Below are positions 47,963 to 56,292 of a stretch of DNA of 64,000 bases, piece by piece (the first letter of the stretch is position 1; the number at the start of each line of letters is the position of its first letter). The stretch is from the NCBI RefSeq assembly GCF_015547515.1, contig NZ_JADMVE010000008.1, forward strand, positions 88,686 through 152,685, in the 5' to 3' direction. The notes under the pieces are model-generated. The model ran no database searches and had not been told where the DNA came from. It saw nothing but the letters and a program-made list of their open reading frames with translations. The stretch is from Eubacterium sp. 1001713B170207_170306_E7 (GTDB lineage Bacteria; Bacillota; Clostridia; Eubacteriales; Eubacteriaceae). A program made the position numbers and the translations under genes.

Positions 47963-48527
47963 TTTTCCACAACCCCAGCAGCATCATCAGCGCCTCAAGG
48001 CCCAGGCATTCTGCGGCGACCAGTCCAAACCGGCTGTTAAAGGCCAGTCCGGCAAGCAGCGCGCAGGCACTGATAACCACCAGTATTCTCCTCGCCCGTT
48101 TCCGGTAATGGGTGCACTCGACGTCGTCCAGCGGCTTCGCGCTGTTTTCAACCGGCGCCCATCTGAAGATCACCGGAAAAGCACACAGCGTAAGCGACGC
48201 GGTAACCACCGCAACCGCCCCCGCCGGGCAGAACCGAGCAACGAGTAAAACAGAAAGTATTGTGATCCATGACAGCAGATAGCAGACCCCGCGTGTGTCG
48301 GCGTGGTAACCGCCAGCGTAGGCGCGGATGGCCGCATAAACAATTAAAAAGAGAATGGTCTCCGGCAGCATGCCCAGAATAAGGCCCACCAGCAGCATAG
48401 ATGCGTAGTGAGTTGCTTTGAGCATGGCTGATTCCAGCCCAAACTGGTAAATTTCCACATCATCTAAATCGATGATCCGGTGCGCGACCAGACGGTTAAC
48501 CGTCCATTTTGCACCCCGACCAATCAT
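47952..48527 (-). CDS. agrB: AgrB-type autoinducer-processing membrane protease
   Basis: A 191-residue membrane protein of the AgrB family. The catalytic His and Cys lie in the GGYHADTRGVCYLLS loop, the expected seven residues apart, followed by several membrane helices. It would cleave the C-terminal tail of the AgrD peptide and form the thiolactone. The start overlaps the agrD stop (TAATG). Confidence 0.95.
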   Translation of the reverse strand: MIGRGAKWTVNRLVAHRIIDLDDVEIYQFGLESAMLKATHYASMLLVGLILGMLPETILFLIVYAAIRAYAGGYHADTRGVCYLLSWITILSVLLVARFCPAGAVAVVTASLTLCAFPVIFRWAPVENSAKPLDDVECTHYRKRARRILVVISACALLAGLAFNSRFGLVAAECLGLEALMMLLGLWKNGR

Positions 48528-48676
48528 TAGAACTTACGCAGATCCTTAACTTTTTCGGGAAGTTTGTCTTGGTGGTTGAAAAGCCAGCATGCGGTATTGG
48601 CATTTTTAATGGCTTCCTGGCGGGCCGTTTTTTCGACGACCTTAAACAGTTTATCTTTTAAGCTATTTTTTTTCAT
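48527..48676 (-). CDS. agrD: AgrD-type cyclic thiolactone autoinducer precursor
   Basis: A 49-residue peptide. It has a basic amphipathic leader (about 1-25), a candidate autoinducer core around Cys30 (NTACWLFN), and an acidic/charged tail starting HQDKLPEK as in AgrD peptides. By alignment with clostridial AgrD (where the ring is Cys plus four residues) the predicted ring is C-W-L-F-N, with a short N-terminal tail. GAGGTGTCTATT precedes the ATG at 48676. Confidence 0.9.
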   Translation of the reverse strand: MKKNSLKDKLFKVVEKTARQEAIKNANTACWLFNHQDKLPEKVKDLRKF

Positions 48677-48724
48677 AATAGACACCTCAAATTTAATAAA
48701 CAAATACATCAGCTGATTACACTT

Positions 48725-48753
48725 ATTTTAGCGTCTTCTTGTAAGAGCTTCAA
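48725..48753 (-). promoter_or_regulatory. agrD promoter
   Basis: On the minus strand TTGAAG (48748-48753), 17 bp, TAAAAT (48725-48730), about 50 bp before the agrD start. The proximal regulator repeat ends only eight bases upstream of the -35. Confidence 0.72.
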
Positions 48754-48760
48754 TCCGTTT

Positions 48761-48828
48761 TATCTGAAGTGTCTTTTTCCTTGTCTATTTAATCATACCT
48801 ATGTCTGAAGTAAAAAATCATGTGTCTA
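48761..48828 (-). promoter_or_regulatory. Four phased direct repeats, probable AgrA (LytTR) sites
   Basis: On the minus strand the hexamer YAGAYA occurs at 48823-48828, 48802-48807, 48782-48787 and 48761-48766 (TAGACA, CAGACA, TAGACA, CAGATA), with start-to-start spacings of 21, 20 and 21 bp. Direct repeats about two helical turns apart are the typical LytTR binding arrangement. They stand just upstream of the agrD promoter. Confidence 0.72.
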
Positions 48829-48830
48829 TT

Positions 48831-50129
48831 TTACGCTGAAGGAGACAATAAAATTTTCACCTCGAAAAATTCATCATTACTTTTTCGTTGTATTGTACCA
48901 TCATATTTTTCCACGGCTGATTCGACGTTTTTAAGTCCTAATCCCATATGCTTACCACCTTTTGTAGATACAAGGGTATCTTTATCCCAAGCCAACTCTC
49001 CATTATATTGATTGCGGATACTGATAGTCACAAATTGATTGAATTTAAAGACTCTTAAAACAATCATTCTTCTTTCTATGGGAATTTTAGTGCATGCTTC
49101 AATCGCATTATCCAGCAAATTCGAGAAAATTGTGGTCATATCAAAAGGATCAATAAAGTTAAAATCGATATCTTCCACTTCAATATTTAACTCAATTCTT
49201 AATTCATCACATTTTAGTATTTTATCATTAACAATAATTGTCAATATACGGTTTTTACATTTAAAACGGCCTGAAAGAGCGTCCATACTCTCTAAAATTG
49301 TTTGCGCATAATACTTAGCTTCAATACCACTTCCTGAAATATATAATTCCTCTAAGGTTTGCATGTGATTCTTCATATCATGAATCAATCGCCTAGAATG
49401 ATCATATTGGGCTTCAATATTATGATAATAGTTATTTTGCATAGACAATTGCTGATCTCTTAGTTTCATTTCATTTTCCAAAGTATATTTTTGAGAAATA
49501 GCTTCAAAAAGATAAATCAAGTAAATATCTAATCCTAAAAATCCAACACTCAAAATAGTTAAAACAACACTTGTAATGGAAGTGTCAATGATAATAGAAA
49601 TATAATCTATTATTAAAATTTCAAAAAGTGCTAAGATTATTAAAAAGATATTTTGTTGTGTTGCTATTTTACCAAATTCATGCTTTTTCATTATTACAAT
49701 AAGAGGTCTATAAAAACACAAAAGCATCACTTGACTTGCCAAACCTGAAAAAAATAACGCGGCACTATTTCCCATAATAATTTCCATTGTTCTACCGCTA
49801 AGAACAGAAAAAGCTAACACAGAAATGGTGTCCATAATAAACATATATAAATAAAACAACAAACTTGCACCAACAATTTTTCTTTTCATTGGTGCATCAA
49901 ACAAACAAATTCCAACTAAGCAGGTCGCTAATAATCCATAAAAACTTTTCAGCAAAGGAATTCTCAATTGATTAACTATAATCGCAAAAGATACAAACAT
50001 AAAATAAGAAAGCACATAAATTGACATAGTGTATTTTTTCTTAAATAGTTTAAACATAAATTTAAACAGAACATATCCTGATATACTGTACCACAATATC
50101 AAATTTCCCCAATAAAACACATTATCCAT
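48831..50129 (-). CDS. agrC: AgrC-type sensor histidine kinase
   Basis: A 432-residue receptor kinase. About six or seven membrane helices (1-200) form the peptide sensor. The coiled dimerisation helix carries HDMKNHMQTL, and the GHKL ATPase domain (about 320-430) has FSNLLDNAIEAC and MGLGLKN. GAGGAAAAG precedes the ATG. It is strikingly richer in A+T than agrA and agrB on either side. It would sense the cyclic peptide from agrD. Confidence 0.93.
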   Translation of the reverse strand: MDNVFYWGNLILWYSISGYVLFKFMFKLFKKKYTMSIYVLSYFMFVSFAIIVNQLRIPLLKSFYGLLATCLVGICLFDAPMKRKIVGASLLFYLYMFIMDTISVLAFSVLSGRTMEIIMGNSAALFFSGLASQVMLLCFYRPLIVIMKKHEFGKIATQQNIFLIILALFEILIIDYISIIIDTSITSVVLTILSVGFLGLDIYLIYLFEAISQKYTLENEMKLRDQQLSMQNNYYHNIEAQYDHSRRLIHDMKNHMQTLEELYISGSGIEAKYYAQTILESMDALSGRFKCKNRILTIIVNDKILKCDELRIELNIEVEDIDFNFIDPFDMTTIFSNLLDNAIEACTKIPIERRMIVLRVFKFNQFVTISIRNQYNGELAWDKDTLVSTKGGKHMGLGLKNVESAVEKYDGTIQRKSNDEFFEVKILLSPSA

Positions 50130-50163
50130 ACTTTTCCTCGAACGTATCTCTTAAGCCAATCCG

Positions 50164-50883
50164 CTACAGCAGCTTAAAATTCTCCTCAATATAATCAAAC
50201 AGACGCGCCTTAAATTCCACGGCGCGTTTCTGGGCAATGGGTAGGGTTTCGCCGTTATCCAGGAACAGGTCGGCCCCGGCGATGCGCTTGCAGTGGAACA
50301 GGTTCACAATCACGCTTTTATGGCAGTACTCAAAATCAAAGTCCCCGACCTTTTCCATGATCTCTGACAGGACGCCGTTAAATTCAAAATCGCCCTGGGT
50401 GGTGCTCATTTTGATCTTTCTCCGGACGCGCTCAAAATAATAAATATCGTTGCTGGCAAAGACTTTCAGCTCGCCGCCCATCATCAGCGAGACGTCGTGG
50501 CTCTTGTTTTCCTTCTCGATAAAATCAAAAACCTCGGTCAGCACCATGTTAACCTTGGCGGTGTTAAAGGGCTTGACCAGATACTCAAACGCGTGCACGG
50601 CAAAGGCGTTGCGCATGTAATGGGTATAGCTGGTGATAAAGATAAGCTTTACCCGGGCGTCCCATTTGCGGATCTGCTTGGCCGTGTCGATTCCGTCGGT
50701 GCCGGGCATCTCCACGTCAAGAAAAAGGATATCAAACTGGATACGGTCCTCAAGCACTTCACTGCCGTCATGATAAACATACGTCTCCACATCAATACTG
50801 TGTTCCTCACCATATTTGATGATGAGCGCCTCAAGCTTTTCCGCAATTAAAGCATTGTCATCGCAAATTCCAATTCTAATCAT
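50164..50883 (-). CDS. agrA: AgrA-type LytTR response regulator
   Basis: A 239-residue regulator. The receiver domain (1-125) has phospho-Asp in DILFLDVEMPG and the KPFN switch Lys. The LytTR DNA-binding domain (about 135-235) includes the CHKSVIVNL segment. It should bind the phased repeats before agrD. Unlike most agr loci, agrA comes first here (order A-C-D-B). A TATAAT at about 50918-50923 lies upstream with a poor -35. Confidence 0.95.
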   Translation of the reverse strand: MIRIGICDDNALIAEKLEALIIKYGEEHSIDVETYVYHDGSEVLEDRIQFDILFLDVEMPGTDGIDTAKQIRKWDARVKLIFITSYTHYMRNAFAVHAFEYLVKPFNTAKVNMVLTEVFDFIEKENKSHDVSLMMGGELKVFASNDIYYFERVRRKIKMSTTQGDFEFNGVLSEIMEKVGDFDFEYCHKSVIVNLFHCKRIAGADLFLDNGETLPIAQKRAVEFKARLFDYIEENFKLL

Positions 50884-51028
50884 CCCATTTTCTGCCTTTC
50901 CGATATTTCTTTCATTATATCATATTTTCTTCTAACACCCTATAAAAAGGCGTGATGAAGTTCATTCCTACCAAATATTCTATACCATATAATGACGCTT
51001 TGAAAACCAGAATTTTAACATTTTTTTC

Positions 51029-51062
51029 AAAAAAAGAAAAGCCCCGGCGTTTGGGACTTTTC
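51029..51062 (-). terminator. Terminator downstream of the orphan riboswitch
   Basis: A 9-bp stem (51037-51045 with 51053-51061, mismatch in the middle) followed on the minus strand by CTTTTTTT. Between it and the riboswitch terminator are two further hairpins (CCTGT/ACAGG and TTTTCAG/CTGAAAA) and no clear gene, only a 12-codon frame without a ribosome binding site. The gap 50884-51289 otherwise holds nothing. Confidence 0.75.
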
Positions 51063-51186
51063 TAAAAAAGGGAGGGTTTTTCAGCCTCGCTGACTGAAAA
51101 GAGGATTTAATGACACCTGTCTGATGGAACAGGCATTATGAGATCTAATTAAATACGAATGATAAGGCGACCGTCCTTAAATTCCA

Positions 51187-51219
51187 TAAAAAAATCCCTC
51201 TCGGATTCAGAGAGGGATG
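51187..51219 (-). terminator. Terminator of the orphan cobalamin riboswitch
   Basis: A 9-bp perfect stem (51194-51202 with 51210-51218) followed on the minus strand by TTTTTTT, about 70 bp after the riboswitch aptamer. Confidence 0.88.
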
Positions 51220-51289
51220 AACGAACACAGTTATACTGGATGGTAAAGGTTTTGTTTCGTTTCTTAAGCACTCTAAATCGGAGTCTTTT

Positions 51290-51440
51290 AAGAACCAATC
51301 ACTATGTCGGTCTTCTGGCTCAGCAATATCGTCTTTCCGCCTTCCCATCATCATTGACAGTGGCTTTTCAGAAAGCATTTTGCATTACAGCTGCGATTAC
51401 AGCAAGGGATTTACACCCTTTTCCCACTACATAGGATCAT
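51290..51440 (-). ncRNA. Cobalamin riboswitch, apparently orphan
   Basis: On the minus strand the elements occur in order: P1 arm CTATGT, GGGTGTAAATCCC (the GGTGnAAnTCC segment), GCTGTAATCGCAGCTGT, GCCACTGT, GGGAAGGC, and a B12-box variant GAGCCAGAAGACCGACAT, closed by ACATAG. An intrinsic terminator follows. Downstream there is no recognisable B12-related gene; the next gene, agrA, starts about 300 bp beyond the terminator. The MATE gene ends just upstream. Confidence 0.85.
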
Positions 51441-51484
51441 TCAATATTTAATTAACTTCATCATACGCTCTTTGGGCGGATTTG

Positions 51485-52876
51485 TCAACAGCTTCTTTTT
51501 AATTCTTTACGATTTTTCAGGCGGACCCTTTCCGTCCGCCAGCCGCCTCTATAATAATAGAGCACAAGCACTGCCCCGGTCACGATCCAGGTCAGCGGAT
51601 AGCTCAGGTAGATCATGCGCGCGTCGTGTACAAACCGCAGAGTGGTAAAAATCCAGCCCAGCCGCAGGCCGCACATGCACACCAGAGTAATGACCATGGG
51701 GATGACCGTGGCTCCGGCACCCCGCAAAACACCCACAAACACCTGATCGGCGGCGTAGATGCCGTAAAGGGGCACCACGGTGTACAGCTGGCGCATACCG
51801 TTTAAAACCACTGCCTCGTCCGAGGTAAACATGCCCAGGATCAACCGGGCGTTCAGGATAATCATTACGCCCAGGCCAAGGGTCACGCCAACGCACAGCA
51901 GCAGGCAGACGTTCTTGCCCTTCACCACCCGCTCCCAGTGTCCCGCGCCCATATTTTGGCCCACGAAGTTGGAGATGGCCAGACAGAAGGCGTCAATGGG
52001 CATAAAAAGAAACCCGTCGATCTTCATATAAGCGGTAAAGCCGGCCATTACCTCCAGCCCAAAGGTATTGATCTGGGACTGGACCACCACATTGGAAAAG
52101 CAGACCAGCACAGACTGCAGGCCGGCGGGCAGGCCGATGCGCACAATATCCCTGAGTGTCTGAGCGTGAAACCGGATTCTCGCTGGCCGCAGCCGGTAGA
52201 TGGGGTCGGCCCTCAGCAGGATAATGACAATGAGCACAGCGGCGGCCAGCTGGGCCAGGGCAGTAGCCAGCGCAGCGCCGGCAACACCCATGCCCAGCGG
52301 ACCCACAAAGAGCAGGTCAAGCCCGATGTTCAGCACCACCGTGACCACCAGACAGGCCAGCGGGGTTTTGGAATCACCCACAGCGCGCAGGACACCGCTG
52401 CCAATGTTGTAAAGGGTCATGGGGATCATGCCCAGAAAATAGATGCGGATATAGGGTACGGCGTATGCCAGCCCGGCCTCGGGAATGTTCATCATCTGCA
52501 GCATGGCCGGCGCAAAGGCCAGCCCCAGAACAGTGAGGACAAGGCCGGACACCAGGCTCAGGGCTACGGCGGTGTGTACAGCCTCCTGCACCTTATCGTA
52601 TTTTCGGCTGCCAAAAAACTGTGAAATCAGCACGCTGGCCCCGATAGACAGGCCGATAAAAAAATAGATCATAAAGGTGATGAGCAGGCTGCTTGCGCCT
52701 ACGGCTGCCAGCGCGTCTGCTCCCACCAAACGGCCGACGATCACGGCATCCGCGGTGTTGTACAGCTGTTGGCAGAGGTTGGAGAACATGAGGGGCAGGG
52801 CGAACAGCAGCAGCTGCCGCCCGATCCTGCCCTCGGTCATCTGGCCCTTTAACGGGATTTCACGGGTTTCTTCCAT
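51485..52876 (-). CDS. MATE-family multidrug/metabolite exporter
   Basis: A 463-residue membrane protein with 12 predicted helices in two MatE repeats (NLCQQLYNTADAVIVGRLVG near the start is typical). It would export organic compounds by Na+ or H+ antiport. The ATG at 52876 has AAGGAAA before it and lies 14 bp after the ABC ATPase gene, so it is the last gene of the riboswitch-controlled operon. Confidence 0.93.
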   Translation of the reverse strand: MEETREIPLKGQMTEGRIGRQLLLFALPLMFSNLCQQLYNTADAVIVGRLVGADALAAVGASSLLITFMIYFFIGLSIGASVLISQFFGSRKYDKVQEAVHTAVALSLVSGLVLTVLGLAFAPAMLQMMNIPEAGLAYAVPYIRIYFLGMIPMTLYNIGSGVLRAVGDSKTPLACLVVTVVLNIGLDLLFVGPLGMGVAGAALATALAQLAAAVLIVIILLRADPIYRLRPARIRFHAQTLRDIVRIGLPAGLQSVLVCFSNVVVQSQINTFGLEVMAGFTAYMKIDGFLFMPIDAFCLAISNFVGQNMGAGHWERVVKGKNVCLLLCVGVTLGLGVMIILNARLILGMFTSDEAVVLNGMRQLYTVVPLYGIYAADQVFVGVLRGAGATVIPMVITLVCMCGLRLGWIFTTLRFVHDARMIYLSYPLTWIVTGAVLVLYYYRGGWRTERVRLKNRKELKRSC

Positions 52877-52890
52877 ATGGGTTTCCTTAA

Positions 52891-53847
52891 TTAATAGAGA
52901 TGGCAGGCCACCTGGTGGCCTGGCGCCACATCCTTCAGGACAGGCTTGTTCGTTTTGCAGACCGGCATACATTTTTGACACCGCCCGGCAAAGGGACAGC
53001 CCGGCGGTAAATCCAGCGGGCTCGGCGGGTCGCCGTCAATGGTTTCGATCTTTTGACAGCAGTCCATATGCAGTGAGAACACAGACCCCAGCAGCGCCTG
53101 AGTATAGGGGTGCATGGCGGCTTCACACAGCTGCCCGCCCGGCACAGTCTCCACGATATTGCCCAGATACATGACGGCCAGCCGGTGGCTCAGGCTCTGG
53201 ACCAGGGCCATATCGTGACAGATAAAGAGCATGGCAATGTTTTTTTCCCGCTGAAGCCGGGTGAGCAGTGCCACGATTTTCTTCTGAATGGAAACATCCA
53301 AGGCCGAGGTGGCCTCGTCGCAGACCAGCACCTCCGGGTTCAGGGCCAGAGCTCTGGCAATGCCCACCCGCTGGAGCTGGCCCCCGCTCATGTTGTGGGG
53401 GTAGCGGCTCATAAAATCCGCGTCCAGCTCGACCATCTCAAGCAGCTCCAAGGCCTTTTCAGCCCGTTGTTTCCGGGTAATCATGCCAAAATTCATGAGG
53501 GGCTCGGTAATGATGTCCCCCACCCGCATCTTTGGGCTGAAGGAGGCGGCGGGATCCTGAAACACCATCTGGATATGCCGGCGGTTCTGCCGGGCCGCCT
53601 CTCCCGAGAATCCGGCGATATCCTTTCCTCTAAAGTATATCGCACCCGAGGTGGGCTTTTCAAGCTGAACCAGCATTTTAACAAAGGTGCTTTTTCCGCA
53701 GCCGCTCTCCCCCACAATGCCCAGGGTCTCGCCGCGCCGCGCTGCCAGGCTGACACTGTCGCAGGCCTTGAGCATGCGCCCGCCCGGGGCATGGAAGCAT
53801 TTGGTCAGCTCTTTGGTTTCCAGGACAATTTCATGTTTTTCAGACAA
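52891..53847 (-). CDS. ABC transporter ATP-binding protein (OppF/NikE-like)
   Basis: A 318-residue ATPase. Walker A GESGCGKS, Q loop, signature MSGGQLQRVGIARAL and Walker B VLVCDEATSALD are present, and the C-terminal Opp-type extension has CPFAGRCQKCMPVC, a Cys-rich motif seen in this subfamily. A TTG at 53847 has GGGAGG eight bases upstream; a GTG three codons earlier overlaps that site. It overlaps the OppD-like gene. Confidence 0.92.
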   Translation of the reverse strand: MSEKHEIVLETKELTKCFHAPGGRMLKACDSVSLAARRGETLGIVGESGCGKSTFVKMLVQLEKPTSGAIYFRGKDIAGFSGEAARQNRRHIQMVFQDPAASFSPKMRVGDIITEPLMNFGMITRKQRAEKALELLEMVELDADFMSRYPHNMSGGQLQRVGIARALALNPEVLVCDEATSALDVSIQKKIVALLTRLQREKNIAMLFICHDMALVQSLSHRLAVMYLGNIVETVPGGQLCEAAMHPYTQALLGSVFSLHMDCCQKIETIDGDPPSPLDLPPGCPFAGRCQKCMPVCKTNKPVLKDVAPGHQVACHLY

Positions 53848-54625
53848 AGCGCGCACCTCCCAGCTCGGGCACTGCGGCCACCAGCTCTTTCGTATAATTT
53901 TGTTTTGGGTGAAAGATCACCTCTTCCCGGGTGCCGCTCTCCACGATCTGTCCGGCCCGCATGACGATGATCCGGTCTGCCATATACGCGGCCACGCCCA
54001 GATTATGTGTGACGATCATGATTCCTGTGCCAAAGTCCTGGCGCAGGGCCATCATCTGGCGCACGATCTGGGCCTGGGTGGTCACGTCCAGGGCGCTGGT
54101 GGGCTCGTCGGCCAGCAGCAGATCGGGCTCAAACACCATGGCCATGGCAATGCCCACCCGCTGGCGCATGCCGCCGCTCAGCTGAAAGGGATAGCTGTCC
54201 ATGATGTTTTCCGCGTCGGGCAGGCGCATGCGCGCCAGCATTTCAACGGCGCGGGCCCGGGCAGCGTCCTTTGAGACAGCCTTGTGGGTCTGGATATAAT
54301 CCACGAACTGCCGGCCAATTCTGCGGATGGGGTTGAGCATGCTGCCGCTGTCCTGAAAAATCATGGCGATGCGGCTGCCCCGCAGGTCCCGCCAGGCTTC
54401 CGGACTTTTTTCCAGCAGGGGCTCCTCCTCAAAAAGCAGCTCCCCGCCGGTGATCCGGCCGCCTCCCGGCAGCAGGCCGAGAATGGAGCGGATCACCGTG
54501 GTTTTTCCGCTGCCGCTCTCTCCCACAACGCTGATGATCTCATGCTTTTTCATGTGCAGGTCAAAGTGCGCCACGGCCGGCGGCTTTTCACCGTACTGGA
54601 CGCTCATGTCCCGGATTTTCAGCAT
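53840..54625 (-). CDS. ABC transporter ATP-binding protein (OppD/NikD-like)
   Basis: A 261-residue ATPase with Walker A GESGSGKT, signature LSGGMRQRVGIAMAM, Walker B LLLADEPTSALD and the switch His. Second nucleotide-binding subunit of the importer. It lacks the long Cys-rich C-terminal extension of its partner. GAGAGGAGAAAAAG precedes the ATG. Confidence 0.93.
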   Translation of the reverse strand: MLKIRDMSVQYGEKPPAVAHFDLHMKKHEIISVVGESGSGKTTVIRSILGLLPGGGRITGGELLFEEEPLLEKSPEAWRDLRGSRIAMIFQDSGSMLNPIRRIGRQFVDYIQTHKAVSKDAARARAVEMLARMRLPDAENIMDSYPFQLSGGMRQRVGIAMAMVFEPDLLLADEPTSALDVTTQAQIVRQMMALRQDFGTGIMIVTHNLGVAAYMADRIIVMRAGQIVESGTREEVIFHPKQNYTKELVAAVPELGGARFV

Positions 54626-54656
54626 CTTTTTCTCCTCTCGTTATCGTGTTTTTCGC

Positions 54657-56225
54657 CTACTGGGCCGGCTTGATTTCCTTGGTCAGCCAGTAGTAATCCG
54701 CTGGCAGCATCTCGACGCCGGTAATCTTCTTGCTGGAAATAATGTTGGTTTCCGGATAAGCGTAGAAGATGCTGGCCGCGTCATTCATGATGAGCTGCTG
54801 GGCCTGGATAACCAGCTCCCGCCGTTTGGCGGTGTCAAACTCGGTGGACAGCTGGTCTAAGACTGCATCGACCTCAGGGTTGCTGTAGCCCGCTGTGTTG
54901 GCATTCTTGTTCTCATCGGTATGGGTTTTCCAATATTCCTTCAGGTAGTTTTCCGGATCGCCGGTGTTGGCGGTGATGACATTCCAGATCAGCAGGTCGT
55001 ACTCGCCGTTTTCCTGCATATCCAGCAGAGTGGTGTACTCGTAGGTCTCGACCTTGACGTCAATGCCGATTTCCTTCAGGTTGGCCTGGGTGGCGGTGGC
55101 CAGGATGGGCAGCTCGGCGCGGCTGTCGTAAATCACATACTGGAGCGTCAGGTTCTGGCCGTCCTTCTCCACAATGCCGTCGCCGTTGGTGTCGGCATAG
55201 CCTGCCTCGGCCAGCAGCTGTCTGGCGCTTTCCAGGTTATAGGTGTTTTCATCCTTCAAGCTGTCAAAGCCGTAATCCAGTGACGGGGGAATCGGCGCTT
55301 TTCCGGCCTCAAAGGTGCCGTGGAGCAGGTTATCTGCGTAGGTCTGGCGGTCCATGGCGCGGATTACTGCCTGGCGTACCTTCAGGTCGGCCAGGGCTCC
55401 CCGCTGGTTCATAAAGGAAAGCACCGTCCGCAGCGATGCGATGCTGTTGATGTCAAACTGGTCGTTGCCCTCAAACAGGGATAAATCGCTGCTGCTGATG
55501 TTAACAGCCATATCTACCTCGCCGGACTGGAGCGCCATGGCGCGGGTGTTGGCGTCGTCGATGACCTGGATGTTCACTTCATTGTATGGTACCTCACCGT
55601 CCCAGTAATTTTCATTCTTTACCACCACGCATTTTTCCTTGTCAAAGGACTTGACCGCGTAAGGCCCTGTACAGATTGGCCCGTCTGTGGCAAAGGCGGT
55701 GGTATCCACAGTGGTGTCCACGATCAAAAACAGCGGATCGGCCAGGCAGCCAGGCAGCCCCGGTGTCGGACTTTTGGTCTTGATCACCAGGTTTGAGCCG
55801 TCCACCGTCATGGCGTCGTACTGGAAAAAGTCCGAGCTGGCGCGCTTGCTCATCTCAAAAGTCCGTTCCAGCGACGCCTTGACCAGGTCAGCCGTCAGCG
55901 GGGTGCCGTTTGAGAACTTGACGCCGTCGCGGATTTTAAAGGTCCAGGTCAGGTTGTCGCTGCCCAGCTCCCAGCTCTCCGCCAGCCAGGGCTCTGCGCC
56001 CATCTCCTCGTTGAACTTTACCAGGGTTTCACCCACGCCGTAGCGCATGACCACCCAGCTGAAATACTGCTCGGTCGGCTCCAGCGTATCCGCGAAGCTC
56101 GTCACCCCGATGTTCAGCTGATCTGAGGATCCCGAAGAACCTCCGCTGCCTCCGCAGCCCGATAATCCTGTCGCCGTCATGGCCAGAATCGCCACTGCTA
56201 ATACCAGTTTCTTAAATTTACTCAT
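54657..56225 (-). CDS. Extracellular substrate-binding lipoprotein, peptide/nickel family
   Basis: A 522-residue SBP_bac_5 protein. Its lipoprotein signal ends in LSGC (about 25-28), followed by a Gly/Ser linker; the family pattern LAESWELGSDNLTWTFKIRDGVKFSNGTPL is near residues 80-110. This family binds oligopeptides, nickel or metal-chelate complexes. The riboswitch upstream suggests a cobalt- or corrinoid-related ligand. The start at 56225 has GAGGAGACAAA before it. Confidence 0.92.
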   Translation of the reverse strand: MSKFKKLVLAVAILAMTATGLSGCGGSGGSSGSSDQLNIGVTSFADTLEPTEQYFSWVVMRYGVGETLVKFNEEMGAEPWLAESWELGSDNLTWTFKIRDGVKFSNGTPLTADLVKASLERTFEMSKRASSDFFQYDAMTVDGSNLVIKTKSPTPGLPGCLADPLFLIVDTTVDTTAFATDGPICTGPYAVKSFDKEKCVVVKNENYWDGEVPYNEVNIQVIDDANTRAMALQSGEVDMAVNISSSDLSLFEGNDQFDINSIASLRTVLSFMNQRGALADLKVRQAVIRAMDRQTYADNLLHGTFEAGKAPIPPSLDYGFDSLKDENTYNLESARQLLAEAGYADTNGDGIVEKDGQNLTLQYVIYDSRAELPILATATQANLKEIGIDVKVETYEYTTLLDMQENGEYDLLIWNVITANTGDPENYLKEYWKTHTDENKNANTAGYSNPEVDAVLDQLSTEFDTAKRRELVIQAQQLIMNDAASIFYAYPETNIISSKKITGVEMLPADYYWLTKEIKPAQ

Positions 56226-56292
56226 TTTGTCTCCTCTCATATTCATATGAAAATTAAAATAAAAACCTTGTTTATTTTGCAGACCCGCTGCT

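Noticed and set aside
48761..48828. Phased hexamers as a CRISPR or integration repeat
   Set aside because: Six-base units at helical spacing next to a promoter fit regulator sites; no spacers or cas genes.
51148..51186. 12-codon peptide after the orphan riboswitch terminator
   Set aside because: The ATG follows directly on the terminator T run with no ribosome binding site; too short to support as a gene.
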